Shown here: positions 44,413 through 53,342 of the stretch, in pieces
Layout: each line of letters starts with the position of its first letter
How positions within the stretch are numbered: the stretch's first letter is position 1
NCBI GenBank assembly: GCA_964584595.1
Contig: CAZPAM010000004.1
Span: 1 to 64,000, forward strand
DNA length: 64,000 bases
Direction: 5' to 3'
From: Scalindua sp964584595
GTDB taxonomy: Bacteria > Planctomycetota > Brocadiia > Brocadiales > Scalinduaceae
Position numbers and translations under genes: made by a program
Notes under the pieces: generated by a model
What the model saw: only the letters and a program-made list of their open reading frames with translations
Told to the model about the DNA's origin: nothing
Database searches by the model: none

Positions 44413-45165
44413 TTATTTTTGCATATTATTGGCAATCTTCCAGAATCTTATTTTTTCCTGTTGGTCCTGACTTAATGCATTATCCTTTTTAATAAAGAAA
44501 CAATTCGCTTCAACTATTTCATCTCCAAAATTTCCCTGTTTTCTAAAATCACACAGAACAAAGTTAAATCCTTCCAAATATTTGATAATTTCAAAGAGAG
44601 TTTTTTGCTCACAATATAGTTGTTTTAAATGAGCTTCAAGCTCTATACATAATACAGAAGACGTTAACAGCTCTCCGGCACCTTTCAATACATTGTATTC
44701 ATACCCCTGGACATCTATTTTTAAAAATTCTGGATGGGGTAGACTCTTATCTTTGACAACTTTTTCTAACCGTTTTGTTTGAACTGTTTCGATTCGTTTT
44801 ACTTGGAAATGATGTGCATTTGGATATTTTCTTATTAAATCAACATTTGGAATAAGTAATGATGAACAGGCAGGACTTGAAGTTATGTAAAAATTGGATT
44901 TTCTTTCTTCATCCCCCAAAGCAAATGGCAAGTTATTTTGAAATTTGTTTTGCCGATTAAGATTTTCAATTTCGGCAGAATCAGGTTCAAATCCATAAAC
45001 TTTTATACATCCGAATTCTGCAAGTAATCTCCATGGCTGTAAAACACCTTCACGTGCACCAATATCAAATAGGATTGGAGCTTTTATTTTTCTTCTTTGA
45101 AAAATAATTAGACAATTCAAAAAAGATATTAACTTTTTAATTTTCGTAGTAAGGTGAACTTTCAA
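44413..45165 (-). CDS. FkbM-type methyltransferase
   Basis: A 250-residue member of the FkbM family. The SAM-binding motif is ILFDIGAREGVLQPW, the acidic residue is in YGFEPD, and the family phrase FLKIDVQGYEYNVLKGAGEL is intact. FkbM proteins O-methylate sugars and other hydroxyl groups. It is convergent with the radical SAM gene at 43295 (59 bases apart). A second FkbM enzyme is at 54979. Confidence 0.87.
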   Translation of the reverse strand: MKVHLTTKIKKLISFLNCLIIFQRRKIKAPILFDIGAREGVLQPWRLLAEFGCIKVYGFEPDSAEIENLNRQNKFQNNLPFALGDEERKSNFYITSSPACSSLLIPNVDLIRKYPNAHHFQVKRIETVQTKRLEKVVKDKSLPHPEFLKIDVQGYEYNVLKGAGELLTSSVLCIELEAHLKQLYCEQKTLFEIIKYLEGFNFVLCDFRKQGNFGDEIVEANCFFIKKDNALSQDQQEKIRFWKIANNMQK

Positions 45166-45305
45166 GAAACCAAGTGCTCACTAATGAATATTTCAAAATA
45201 AAACCAGCGTGGACTATATAAAGATTAGCCGTCTAATTTGTTTTTAACAAAATAATGCTATCAATATAACTTTTCTCCAATTATCCATTTCAACACATAG
45301 TAAGA
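45166..45305. other. Spacer, no gene seen
   Basis: AT-rich spacer between the FkbM gene and a duplicated glycosyltransferase fragment. No signal was recognised. Confidence 0.4.
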
Positions 45306-45465
45306 TATCTCTTCATATTCTTTGCCTGATGGAAGTTTAGTAGAGATAACGACAATTTTGTGACCCCCTTCCAGTAAGCCCTTCCATTAGATACTTTCCA
45401 TGCAAATCCATCTCTCCTCTTAATCCATACCGGTAGGTTACTAATGAAATAACACAAATCTTCAT
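45306..45465 (-). pseudogene. Duplicated, frameshifted 5' fragment of a GT4 glycosyltransferase
   Basis: From an ATG at 45465 the text reads MKICVISLVTYRYGLRGEMD and then LHGKYLMEGL. This closely matches the start of the enzyme at 39673-40899 (YWHGLRGGMDLHGKHLLEGL). A one-base change after LMEGL shifts the frame, yet the matching text continues in the other frame as GHKIVVISTKLPSGKEYEEI. The similarity stops at about 45306. It is a relic of a second copy, and it marks a past duplication or recombination event in this locus. Confidence 0.8.
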
Positions 45466-45503
45466 TTCAGAAAAAACCTGAAGCTCTTTAATCCGGTTTA
45501 GTG

Positions 45504-46835
45504 CTATTTATAAAATACCTTTAGCACTCTCCGATAGTCAATAATATCTTCTGCTCTAAGGATCAATAAATCTAAAGGCCTTACCCCTGTCGTCTTTATA
45601 AATAAATATGTGATAATAAAGGCACTAATCATGTAGGATACTGAAGAAGCCAATGCAGCTCCATTTATTCCGAAACGGGGAATAAGAAGAAAATCTAAAA
45701 CTACAGTAGAAATCAATGAAACGAGTGAGGAATAGGTGCTATACTGAGGAAACCCCCGGCCGGTCAGATCACTAGCCAGAACCTTGCTAATACCTAGAAA
45801 AAATGTGCCCGGAAGAAGCAGTCTTAAAGCCATTACTGAAGGATAAAATTCAGATGTAAAAAGCCAGGGAATTATTATGCCAGAAATACCATATAAGATC
45901 AGGATTGCAATAAAAGTCAAAATAATGTTAGTTTTACAGACAAGCGGGGTAAATGTGTTAGCCGCTTCTCTGTCTGAGGAAGCAGTTTTTGGGTACAATA
46001 CCAGGCCAAGGGAGCCAGGGATGTACCATATTGTTTCTGCAATAACCACAGAAACAGAATATTGGCCAACTTCCATACTGGTTAACAATGCTGCGATAAT
46101 TAACAAATCAAGCCGATAGTTAAGAAGTTGGAAGATGGAGCCTAAATGTTGTTTGAGACCGAACTTAAATGATTCAATGTATAACGTCTTGTTTAATGTT
46201 AATCCAACGCAGTGCCCACTTCTAATAAGAAAATAAATTCCTACTAAAAGACAAACTAAAATCCCAGAAATATTGGCCAAAATTGCACCGTAAACGGAGA
46301 GCTGAAAAAAATAATATATAATAACAAGTATAGTTAAATAAGTAAGAGGATTGATTAGACGTAAGATACTCAGTTTAATCATCATCCGATAACCTAATAG
46401 GACATAATAGATATTTTCTGACATAAGGAGGAATGGAATGAGGGGCAGGGCAGTATAAAGATAAATTCGGGATACATCTTTCAGAAAATAACTATTAAGC
46501 AAAGGCTCCAGAATAATGAGAAGGAGAGCTATACTTCCACCAACAATAAGGGAATAAAATATGGCATTACCAATGATTGCGCCTATGGGATATTTATTTT
46601 TGCCGATAAAATAAATATTTGAGAAATTAATCCCCATATTGGTCAATGTTACCGTCATAATAGGGATCATTAGAACTAATGAAAATAGACCTTTACCTTC
46701 AGGGCCTAATGTCCTGGCTATAATAATGCTTGATACAAACAAAAGACAAAAGACTAGAATCTGAGTGATAAAATTAATAGAGACATCTATACCGAATTTT
46801 GGTTTATAATCATCTTTCGTTGTCATGTTTTTCAT
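45504..46835 (-). CDS. Wzx-like polysaccharide flippase
   Basis: A 443-residue integral membrane protein with about twelve helices. It opens FGIDVSINFITQILVFCLLF and contains ARTLGPEGKGLFSLVLMIP, the typical N-terminal phrase of polysaccharide flippases of the MOP superfamily. Length is normal. It should move lipid-linked repeat units across the inner membrane so the Wzy-like enzyme (25849) can polymerise them. The ATG overlaps the stop of the upstream methyltransferase as ATGA, so these two are translationally coupled. Confidence 0.88.
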   Translation of the reverse strand: MKNMTTKDDYKPKFGIDVSINFITQILVFCLLFVSSIIIARTLGPEGKGLFSLVLMIPIMTVTLTNMGINFSNIYFIGKNKYPIGAIIGNAIFYSLIVGGSIALLLIILEPLLNSYFLKDVSRIYLYTALPLIPFLLMSENIYYVLLGYRMMIKLSILRLINPLTYLTILVIIYYFFQLSVYGAILANISGILVCLLVGIYFLIRSGHCVGLTLNKTLYIESFKFGLKQHLGSIFQLLNYRLDLLIIAALLTSMEVGQYSVSVVIAETIWYIPGSLGLVLYPKTASSDREAANTFTPLVCKTNIILTFIAILILYGISGIIIPWLFTSEFYPSVMALRLLLPGTFFLGISKVLASDLTGRGFPQYSTYSSLVSLISTVVLDFLLIPRFGINGAALASSVSYMISAFIITYLFIKTTGVRPLDLLILRAEDIIDYRRVLKVFYK

Positions 46836-47473
46836 TTAAAATTGTGGTCTAAAGAAACTTTTATCAATAAACAAGACAATTTCCATCTAAAGGCTTTTAA
46901 GTAGTATCGCCAGAACCAGAATTTTCGATAGCCCCAGAAAGGATATCTAGATCCGTAAATGTAATACCTCCGATTCCGAATCGCTATAATCTCAGAAGAG
47001 ATAACCGTAATACAAGCATGTTTAGAAAACAGTTCTTGCAATTCTTTATCTGATGGACGATACATGGTGTCAATCGGGTCATTGTGTTTCGGATATTTGT
47101 TTGGAGCAGTTATGAGAAGATAACCATTCTGTGATACCAAATGAACTATACTTTCAACAGCTTTTTCAACATCAGTTAGATGTTCAAGTAAGTTTGTACA
47201 GATGACTAAATCGAATCTCTCGCCAATCTTTTGAGCAATATTCACGTCTTCAATATTGCCAACAATATCTACGCCCTCTGCTGATTTTGCATCCATGTGA
47301 AGAACGTGGAACCCTCTTTTCTGGAGTGGCAAAAAAACATTTTCAAATATGTGAGGTTGGGCAGACTGTCGAAATTCTGCGGTAGATGAGCCAATATCTA
47401 TAATGCGACTCCCTGGTGGTAAATCCAGTTGATCCAGTTTGTCTTTGATCCATAGGGATTCGTCAATAATCAT
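46832..47473 (-). CDS. Class I SAM-dependent methyltransferase
   Basis: A 213-residue methyltransferase. Motif I is SRIIDIGSSTAEFRQSA, and the active region is FDLVICTNLLEHLTDVEKAV, typical of the small methyltransferases found in sugar-modification clusters. It starts 6 bases after the glycosyltransferase stop and overlaps the flippase by four bases. The three genes at 45504-48703 therefore form a tight unit. Confidence 0.85.
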   Translation of the reverse strand: MIIDESLWIKDKLDQLDLPPGSRIIDIGSSTAEFRQSAQPHIFENVFLPLQKRGFHVLHMDAKSAEGVDIVGNIEDVNIAQKIGERFDLVICTNLLEHLTDVEKAVESIVHLVSQNGYLLITAPNKYPKHNDPIDTMYRPSDKELQELFSKHACITVISSEIIAIRNRRYYIYGSRYPFWGYRKFWFWRYYLKAFRWKLSCLLIKVSLDHNFK

Positions 47474-47479
47474 ATTGAG

Positions 47480-48703
47480 TTAATGAATTTTGTCGGGGAT
47501 ATTCTCAGTCAGAAGTAAGGATATTTTTTGAATAGCAAGTTCTTCTGAAAAGTACCGTATTACTCTTTTTCTTGCTCTTTGTGATAATTCTTTTCTTCTT
47601 TCAGGATTTTGAGCTAGTTCAATCATTGCTTGTTCCAAGGCGTTTACATCTCCCGGTGGAACTAAAACTCCTGCATCTCCAATGGTTTCGATGTTACCTC
47701 CTAATTTCGTAGCAATGGATGGAAGCCCACATGCCATAGCTTCAACCAGAGTATACGCGTGTCCTTCAGACATTAATGATGGCATTAAGAAAATATCAGC
47801 CACGTTGTAAATCAGTGGCAATTCTGAATGCTTGATCTTTCCAAGGAAACGGACTTTGTTTTCTATCCTCTTTTGCTGTACGAGGTTGGTTAGATATTTC
47901 TTCTCTTTTTCCGTGCCGGATCCACAAATCAGTAAAACCGAGTTTGGAAAGCAACGGACAATCTTACTGAAAGATTGAATTGCAATATGAAATCCTTTAG
48001 GTCGCCAAATTCCACCCGCTACCAGGAAAACTAATTCATTTTCTGCCACTAACCAATTTTTGCGGGCAATAGATCTTTTTTTATTGTCAAGTTTAAAGAT
48101 TTCTGTATCCACCCAGTTGTTGAGCACTTCTACTTTTGCTGGTGAGACATTATAAAATTTGCAAAGCTGTTTGGCTTTTAGTGCTGATACGGAAATAACC
48201 TTTGTGCTAGAATGTGTGAGAGGTATTTCCCAGAAAAGAATACGATACAGTGTCTTCGGAACAGTTTTCAATAAATAACTGATAAGTATTCTGACACTAC
48301 AAACTTCTTTCCAATTATTATAAAAATGTGTAAAGCCAGGAATATGGACAAAGTAGAAGAATGGTAAATTCCACGCAGTTTTATCCTTTTTGAGCATACA
48401 GGCAGAATTACCTTCTGAGAAAATACATTGAAAAGGGTTTTGCAGGTGAAGACTTAGAAAAGCCTCTTTCGCCTTTCGAAAATCTTTGCCATTGAAAAAT
48501 CCTGACTCCGCTTCTCTTATGTAACTAATATAGATACCATTATACCACTCTTCGTTTAACCCTTTTGGATGTGATGTAGTAAGCAATGTGACTTCGTGTC
48601 CCAATTTAGTAATAATATTACAAAGCATTTCTGTGTGTGTATGGACGCCTCCCCATTTTGTCTTATCAGTAATAGGCGTTGGCGATATGATACAGATGCG
48701 CAC
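47480..48703 (-). CDS. GT4-type glycosyltransferase, GTG start
   Basis: A GT-B enzyme of about 407 residues from a GTG at 48703 (VRICIISPTPITDKTKWGGV). The frame is open for 11 more codons upstream. The GTG is preferred because AGGAG ends seven bases before it and it gives the usual GT4 opening. Other motifs are LNNWVDTEIF, FLVAGGIWRPKGFHIAIQSF and the donor site DIFLMPSLMSEGHAYTLVEA with E-x7-E. It heads the unit that continues with the methyltransferase and flippase. Confidence 0.87.
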   Translation of the reverse strand: MRICIISPTPITDKTKWGGVHTHTEMLCNIITKLGHEVTLLTTSHPKGLNEEWYNGIYISYIREAESGFFNGKDFRKAKEAFLSLHLQNPFQCIFSEGNSACMLKKDKTAWNLPFFYFVHIPGFTHFYNNWKEVCSVRILISYLLKTVPKTLYRILFWEIPLTHSSTKVISVSALKAKQLCKFYNVSPAKVEVLNNWVDTEIFKLDNKKRSIARKNWLVAENELVFLVAGGIWRPKGFHIAIQSFSKIVRCFPNSVLLICGSGTEKEKKYLTNLVQQKRIENKVRFLGKIKHSELPLIYNVADIFLMPSLMSEGHAYTLVEAMACGLPSIATKLGGNIETIGDAGVLVPPGDVNALEQAMIELAQNPERRKELSQRARKRVIRYFSEELAIQKISLLLTENIPDKIH

Positions 48704-48710
48704 TAATGAT

Positions 48711-48715
48711 CTCCT
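48711..48715 (-). promoter_or_regulatory. Shine-Dalgarno site that decides the GTG start
   Basis: On the minus strand AGGAG stands seven bases before the GTG at 48703. It supports a start 11 codons later than the longest frame of the glycosyltransferase. Confidence 0.7.
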
Positions 48716-48847
48716 CACCTGGACAAGCCAGAACAAAGAATGTAAGTCGAAAGTTTCTATATATGTTTCGTTCTTTATATTGCATTTTTTCTTTTAGACT
48801 CTTTTCCCGGGTCGGTTTTTATTTGACAAAAATCAAAAGTTGAAAGA

Positions 48848-49633
48848 TTAAGAAAGCCTACTTTGAGCACGATATGTGAAAAAGATCAGTGTGGCAAGGA
48901 AACGAGTAATATAATATATTGTAAAGAAGACCAGAAATAAATCTATAATATTTAATACTGCACACAGCAACAATATTAAAAGTTGTATATTAATTGTATT
49001 AAGATTTGTGTATATTAGAAACCAAATATTTTTTCTAAATAATGAAGTCTCAAATGTTGCTTGAAGGTTTTCCTTAAGAATGTCCTCATCTTTTTGTTTC
49101 TGAATTACCTTACCATCATAACTTCCTTCAATAATGACGGCAAATAATCTTCCTGATATAATAATACTTGCTAAAATTATGATAATAAAATTATTTTGCT
49201 CATTGACCAATAATGAATTAAAGAAATACGAATCTCCTGGCACTTGATATAGTCCTAATCCCAGGCATAAAAAATAACCTCCTTCTATAATATTACCAAC
49301 AATTCCATCAAGGTATTTTCCATAATAGGTTACATTCTTGGTTACCCTGGCTATATTTCCATCAACCGCATCTAAAGTTGAGAAAATAACCAGAAGGAAA
49401 ATACCCGGCCAGATTGTCAAGATTGAAAGAAATATTAAAGCAGTGCAGCCTCCAAGACCAATCGCAAAACCACACCAGACCACTTTAGTGGGTGAATTAG
49501 TTACTGAAAGCACAAGGTATGTAATATAAAATGATATGGGGCGAATCAAAAAGTAAGTTATGGGATATTGCCTTTCCCAACCTTTTTTTTGTGTGTACGC
49601 ACTTTTTATTTGCTGTAAAGAGTATTTGCTCAT
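48848..49633 (-). CDS. CDP-alcohol phosphatidyltransferase family protein
   Basis: A 261-residue integral membrane enzyme with about six helices. The family motif DG-x2-AR-x8-G-x3-D is present as DGNIARVTKNVTYYGKYLD, but the position of the final Asp (x3 later) is Gly, in DGIVGN. This family joins an alcohol such as inositol phosphate, glycerol phosphate or choline to CDP-diacylglycerol, or performs related transfers. With the last Asp lost, catalysis may differ or be weak. In a polysaccharide locus it might make a lipid anchor or a phosphodiester-linked group. Confidence 0.82.
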   Translation of the reverse strand: MSKYSLQQIKSAYTQKKGWERQYPITYFLIRPISFYITYLVLSVTNSPTKVVWCGFAIGLGGCTALIFLSILTIWPGIFLLVIFSTLDAVDGNIARVTKNVTYYGKYLDGIVGNIIEGGYFLCLGLGLYQVPGDSYFFNSLLVNEQNNFIIIILASIIISGRLFAVIIEGSYDGKVIQKQKDEDILKENLQATFETSLFRKNIWFLIYTNLNTINIQLLILLLCAVLNIIDLFLVFFTIYYITRFLATLIFFTYRAQSRLS

Positions 49634-49745
49634 GTTTTAAACTCTTTGTAATTTAATGATTTCCCAAAATTTTGACTAAAAATACTTAACAGTACACATT
49701 CCATATAAAAGATTCATATTAAGAAAGCTTGATTGATTTATGCCG

Positions 49746-50411
49746 TTAACGGGTCTTTTTTTTACATTCGATACGAAAAGAGGGCTCATCAAGGCTCTGT
49801 GAACTTTGAGGAGATGCTTCAACAGAACCTTTGAAGCCAATTTGTTCAAGAATGCTTATTAGTCTCGAAGGGTTATAACCGTACAGGTGTGCGTCACCAT
49901 AGGATCTTTGCCGCCCGAAGATATTAATCAGGCGATCTTCATTGCCTGTCAAATATTCTTTTACTGCTTCATCAAAATGTGGGCATTCCAAAATCAATAC
50001 TCCATCTGGTCTCAAAACTCTATACCATTCAGCAAGCGTTTGTTTAATCTTTGTATGAGAAATGTGTTCGATAGCGTGATAACTTTCGATAATGTACACT
50101 GAGTTATCAGGCCAGGGTAAATGGGTTATGTCGCAAACGATGTCTGTTGCGTCCGTAATCCAGAGATCTACATTGACATAACCATCAAAGTGCTTCGATC
50201 CACATCCCAGGTGAAGGCGCAGATTTTTCTGCATTCCTATACCCAACTTGTATCTTAAACTTATACCCACTGGATCTAAGATTCGCCGAATCGGTGACCA
50301 TATTACCAATAGGTATCGATAGAGTCGTCCCCCACTTTCTTTGATTCTGGTACCAAGGATTTGATCAACTTTGAGTGCAATTCCTTTTGAGAAACGATAA
50401 AATAATTTCAT
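49746..50411 (-). CDS. SAM-dependent methyltransferase
   Basis: A 221-residue class-I methyltransferase. Motif I is RLHLGCGSKHFDGYVNVDLW, followed by IESYHAIEHISHTKIKQTLA and VLRPDGVLILECPHF. These phrases are typical of methyltransferases in cell-surface sugar clusters. The first 60 residues are basic and have no clear domain (SPIRRILDPVGISLRYKLG). Target unknown. It precedes the CDP-alcohol phosphatidyltransferase on the same strand. Confidence 0.82.
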   Translation of the reverse strand: MKLFYRFSKGIALKVDQILGTRIKESGGRLYRYLLVIWSPIRRILDPVGISLRYKLGIGMQKNLRLHLGCGSKHFDGYVNVDLWITDATDIVCDITHLPWPDNSVYIIESYHAIEHISHTKIKQTLAEWYRVLRPDGVLILECPHFDEAVKEYLTGNEDRLINIFGRQRSYGDAHLYGYNPSRLISILEQIGFKGSVEASPQSSQSLDEPSFRIECKKKTR

Positions 50412-50786
50412 GTGGTTTTAATGCTATCGAATAAGAAATATGTCCCTTTTCTAGGATAAAATTGTTACAAAACATATTCACTAATACCGGTAAACCATTT
50501 GATCCGAAGCTATAGAGTTTTTTCAAGTTTTAAGATATTTACTAACTACATATTATTGAGCTATAGTTTGAGTTTTATTTTATCCATAAATTCCTTCTTG
50601 CAAAAGGAGGTACTTCTATGGACTGTTTAGTAAGCATCCATAGCATTCCTTAATTGTCCCCTTTACACAAATTTGCACTAAAAAGTATTTTTCACCATAA
50701 ACTGTTTCTTTTCTAAAGTTGTTTTACCATTTCGATATAGTTTTAGGATATAACTATATTTCAAAAGCGTAACCACTACTTTGTAC
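50412..50786. other. Intergenic region holding a mini-ORF with a strong ribosome site
   Basis: A 375-base spacer. The one notable item is AAAGGAGGT (50603-50611) followed after six bases by an 11-residue frame at 50618-50653 on the plus strand (MDCLVSIHSIP). The ribosome site is close to the ideal anti-16S match. It may be chance, or a leader peptide. No longer gene follows on that strand. Confidence 0.3.
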
Positions 50787-51782
50787 CTATTGCCATGATT
50801 CAGGAAGGTTTTTTTTCACCTCTACATTGCCAAAGGCTACAGTTTCTATTGGCTCCTGTCTTTTTGCCCAAGTGGCCATTTTCTTAAGCCCATCTTCGAG
50901 AGTTACATTTTTTATTAAATCTACGAAATGTTGACAAGCTCTTGTATGAGTCGAGTAGGCATGGACAACTTCATTCCTGGCAGGTAAATATTTAATCTTA
51001 ACATCAGCTTCCATTGCCTTGGCCACCTCCTTAGCCAAGTAGTTTATTGAATAAGGAGTATCTGCTCCAATATTGTACACTTGATTGTAAGCAGTATTCC
51101 TCTCAACACTTCTTGCAATAATCGGGGCAACATCCCCAATATAGGAAAAGGCTCGCGTTTGTTCTCCATCTCCAAAGATTGTCATAGACTGTTTTTGTAA
51201 AATCTGATTCATAAATATTCCAATTACGTTTCTATACTTATCACTAATATTCTGCCTTTCTCCATATACGTTATGAGGCCTGAATATAATATAATTCAAA
51301 CCAAACATCTCATGAGACTCCTTTAGGTCAAGTTCAACCGCATACTTTGCTATGCCATAGGGATCTTCTGGCTTGGGTGTAAGTTCTTCTGTCATGGGGA
51401 GCTGGTTCTTGCCATATACCGCAATGGAGGAGGTAAACACAAAGGTTTTCACCGTACCACAATTTATGCTGGCATTTATAAGATTAATACTTCCTAACAA
51501 ATTGTTAGAGTAATTAAACCGTTTAATAAAATGGCTTAACCCTTCTGCCGCATAAGCGGCAAGATGATAAACGTAATCAAAACTATGTTTTTTAAATATC
51601 TTTTGTACCAGTTCATAATCTTCGATACTTCCTTTTATAAACTTCGCTTTTGGGTTTATGTTTTTTTTTAAGCCTCCACTCAAGTCATCTAGGGCAACCA
51701 CATCATGGCCCATCAATAAAACATTATCAACTACATGTGAACCGATAAATCCTGCTGCACCTGTAATCAAAGAAGTTGGCAT
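50787..51782 (-). CDS. NAD-dependent sugar epimerase/dehydratase (UDP-glucose 4-epimerase-like)
   Basis: A 331-residue extended short-chain dehydrogenase. The N-terminal NAD site is GAAGFIGSHVV (residues 8-18), the catalytic pair is YGIAK (Tyr-x3-Lys, near residue 143) with Ser in FVFTSSIAVYG, and the later FRPHNVYGERQNISDKYRNV is typical of GalE-like enzymes. It interconverts or oxidises a UDP-sugar in the cytoplasm and would supply a precursor to the glycosyltransferases. The exact substrate is not fixed by sequence. Confidence 0.85.
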   Translation of the reverse strand: MPTSLITGAAGFIGSHVVDNVLLMGHDVVALDDLSGGLKKNINPKAKFIKGSIEDYELVQKIFKKHSFDYVYHLAAYAAEGLSHFIKRFNYSNNLLGSINLINASINCGTVKTFVFTSSIAVYGKNQLPMTEELTPKPEDPYGIAKYAVELDLKESHEMFGLNYIIFRPHNVYGERQNISDKYRNVIGIFMNQILQKQSMTIFGDGEQTRAFSYIGDVAPIIARSVERNTAYNQVYNIGADTPYSINYLAKEVAKAMEADVKIKYLPARNEVVHAYSTHTRACQHFVDLIKNVTLEDGLKKMATWAKRQEPIETVAFGNVEVKKNLPESWQ

Positions 51783-51838
51783 TTAAACGGCCTTTACCTT
51801 TTAAATGTAAGAATTATAAATACCTTCATACATACGAG

Positions 51839-52645
51839 TTAATACATATTTTTGTTTTTCACTCGGTTAACAGTGTTAGAAATCAAATGGATAGCCTTAT
51901 CAAGTTGACATTTACGACCAAGGCTCCAGTATATGGAGTCCTTCATGAAAATATAGGCTTTTCTGGTTTTTATGAGCAAGATGTTAAGGTCATTATCATC
52001 TATCTGAATTCGTCCAACGGCATAAGGGTGAGTTCTTTTTCTAGTTGGAGCCTGACAAAGAACAGCATTAAACCCCTCCCTTTTGAACAGGCTCACCATT
52101 GGTTTCGTGGGATTTCCATCTCTGACACCGTAATATACTACCTTTCATTCAAGTTCTTTTTCGAATATTGATTTAGACTTTACGATCTCCCTTTCTATCT
52201 CATCCAGAGGAGTACTGGTTAGTATTCTTCCTTTACAGCCGTACATGCCTATTGCCATACCTTCCTTCTCAAGTTCACGAATCTGGTCCCAGTTCATGTA
52301 CTGTACCATCCTGCCATGAATGTTTTCCGTTTTCCCAACTGTATCAGGGCGGATAAAGAATGTGGCCGGATATCCGTATTTCTTTAACAATGGGTAACAG
52401 AGGGTATAGAGTTCAATAAATCCTGTATCGAAGGTGAGAGAAAAAGACTGTTTCTTTAATCTTAAGTCCCCGTTTATATACGCAACTGTATCTTCCAAAG
52501 GAATGATGGAAATATTATTTTTAGAAATGTAGTCCAATTCCTCTTTAAAATTTTCGTGATATATCCATGTCTCCAGAAAATTATCCTTATCATCAGAAAT
52601 ATTCTGGTATTGTAAAACAACCGCTTTGTTTTTTAGATATCCCAT
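51839..52645 (-). pseudogene. Decayed polysaccharide deacetylase-like gene
   Basis: From ATG 52645 (MGYLKNKAVVLQYQNIS) a deacetylase-like fold is read for 166 codons to a TGA at 52145. A frame change of one base then restores the family text YYGVRDGNPTKPMVSLFKRE until 51839. Even the first part has lost the catalytic signature: the TFDDG motif reads TFDTG, and the second metal motif (His-x3-His, usually GSHTxxH) reads GMYGCKG. It is therefore a pseudogene or a non-catalytic relative. A draft-sequence error could explain the frame change but not the motif losses. Confidence 0.75.
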
Positions 52646-52730
52646 GATGCTTTATAGTGTCTCTTTGTAAAAACTTCTTTTCCCCATTTACATGAGGGCA
52701 AGCCTTAGAAAGGTCTTTGAGTCGCAGGAA

Positions 52731-52855
52731 AAGTTAAAAGTGCCTAAAGTTTGAAGTGAGCTAAAGTTGTGGTAAAAAACAAATCTTTTACTTTTTAACT
52801 TTAGGCACTTTTTTTCACTTTGGACAGTTCAAACTTGGCTGTGGCTTTGCCACAC
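52731..52855. repeat. Long hairpin repeat element, copy 2 (complete)
   Basis: A 125-base element with perfect 16-base arms, AAAAGTGCCTAAAGTT (52736-52751) and AACTTTAGGCACTTTT (52797-52812). Outer parts also pair (AAGTTTGAA with TTCAAACTT). It ends in GGCTTTGCCACAC. The same text, including the right flank, recurs at 10595-10796. This is a dispersed intergenic repeat. Confidence 0.8.
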
Positions 52856-52919
52856 TATGTAACTTGCTATAATTTATTTATAGTTATATGTTTTTAAAGA
52901 AATTAAGTAAAGCGTCTTT

Positions 52920-53291
52920 TTATCTTCTGGCAGATTCTAAAAACATAGAAAACATAAACACGTATTTAGAAGAATTTCCCCTCCAGTCAGCAATCATTTC
53001 CTCATTTATTCCAATCCTGTTGAGGTCATAAATATCTGAGACCTTTGATGCAAACCCGGCTCTGGTGGTACATGCAGATCTATACGACTCAGAAACAATC
53101 CTCTTTATGCCATTATTATAATTTCCGTTTGGATAGTAAAGATGAAGAACATTTCTCCCTGTTTCTTTTTCGATAATTTCTTTGGACTTGCAAATTTCAT
53201 CTTCAACTATATTTGTTTGCTTATGGGTTAAGATTGAATGACTGACTTTGTGTGGATTGAAAGAGAAGTAACACTCAGAATAACCGACCAA
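52920..53291 (-). pseudogene. C-terminal half of a split polysaccharide deacetylase
   Basis: A 123-codon frame starting inside the 24-bp inverted repeat, with only a TTG available. The product holds the second metal motif (HKVSHSILT), then the family text IVEDEICKSKEIIEKETGRN and LYYPNG. The first motif (TFDDG) is missing, but it is found at the end of the 2.7-kb insert, at 55992-56468. The two pieces are probably the halves of one gene. About 100 middle residues are missing by comparison with typical family length. Confidence 0.75.
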
Positions 53292-53336
53292 ATAAACTCA
53301 GAGTATTATGGAGAGTTTATTTGGTCGGTTATTCTG
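53276..53336. repeat. Perfect 24-bp inverted repeat
   Basis: Bases 53276-53299 (CAGAATAACCGACCAAATAA followed by ACTC) are exactly the reverse complement of 53313-53336, with a 13-base loop. It lies 6 bases after the stop of the radical SAM gene and at the break point of the split deacetylase. There is no T-run, so an ordinary terminator is unlikely. Confidence 0.9.
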
Positions 53337-53342
53337 TTGATA

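Noticed and set aside
53276..53336. Rho-independent terminator for the radical SAM gene
   Set aside because: The stem is perfect but no T-run follows on the minus strand, so another role is more likely.
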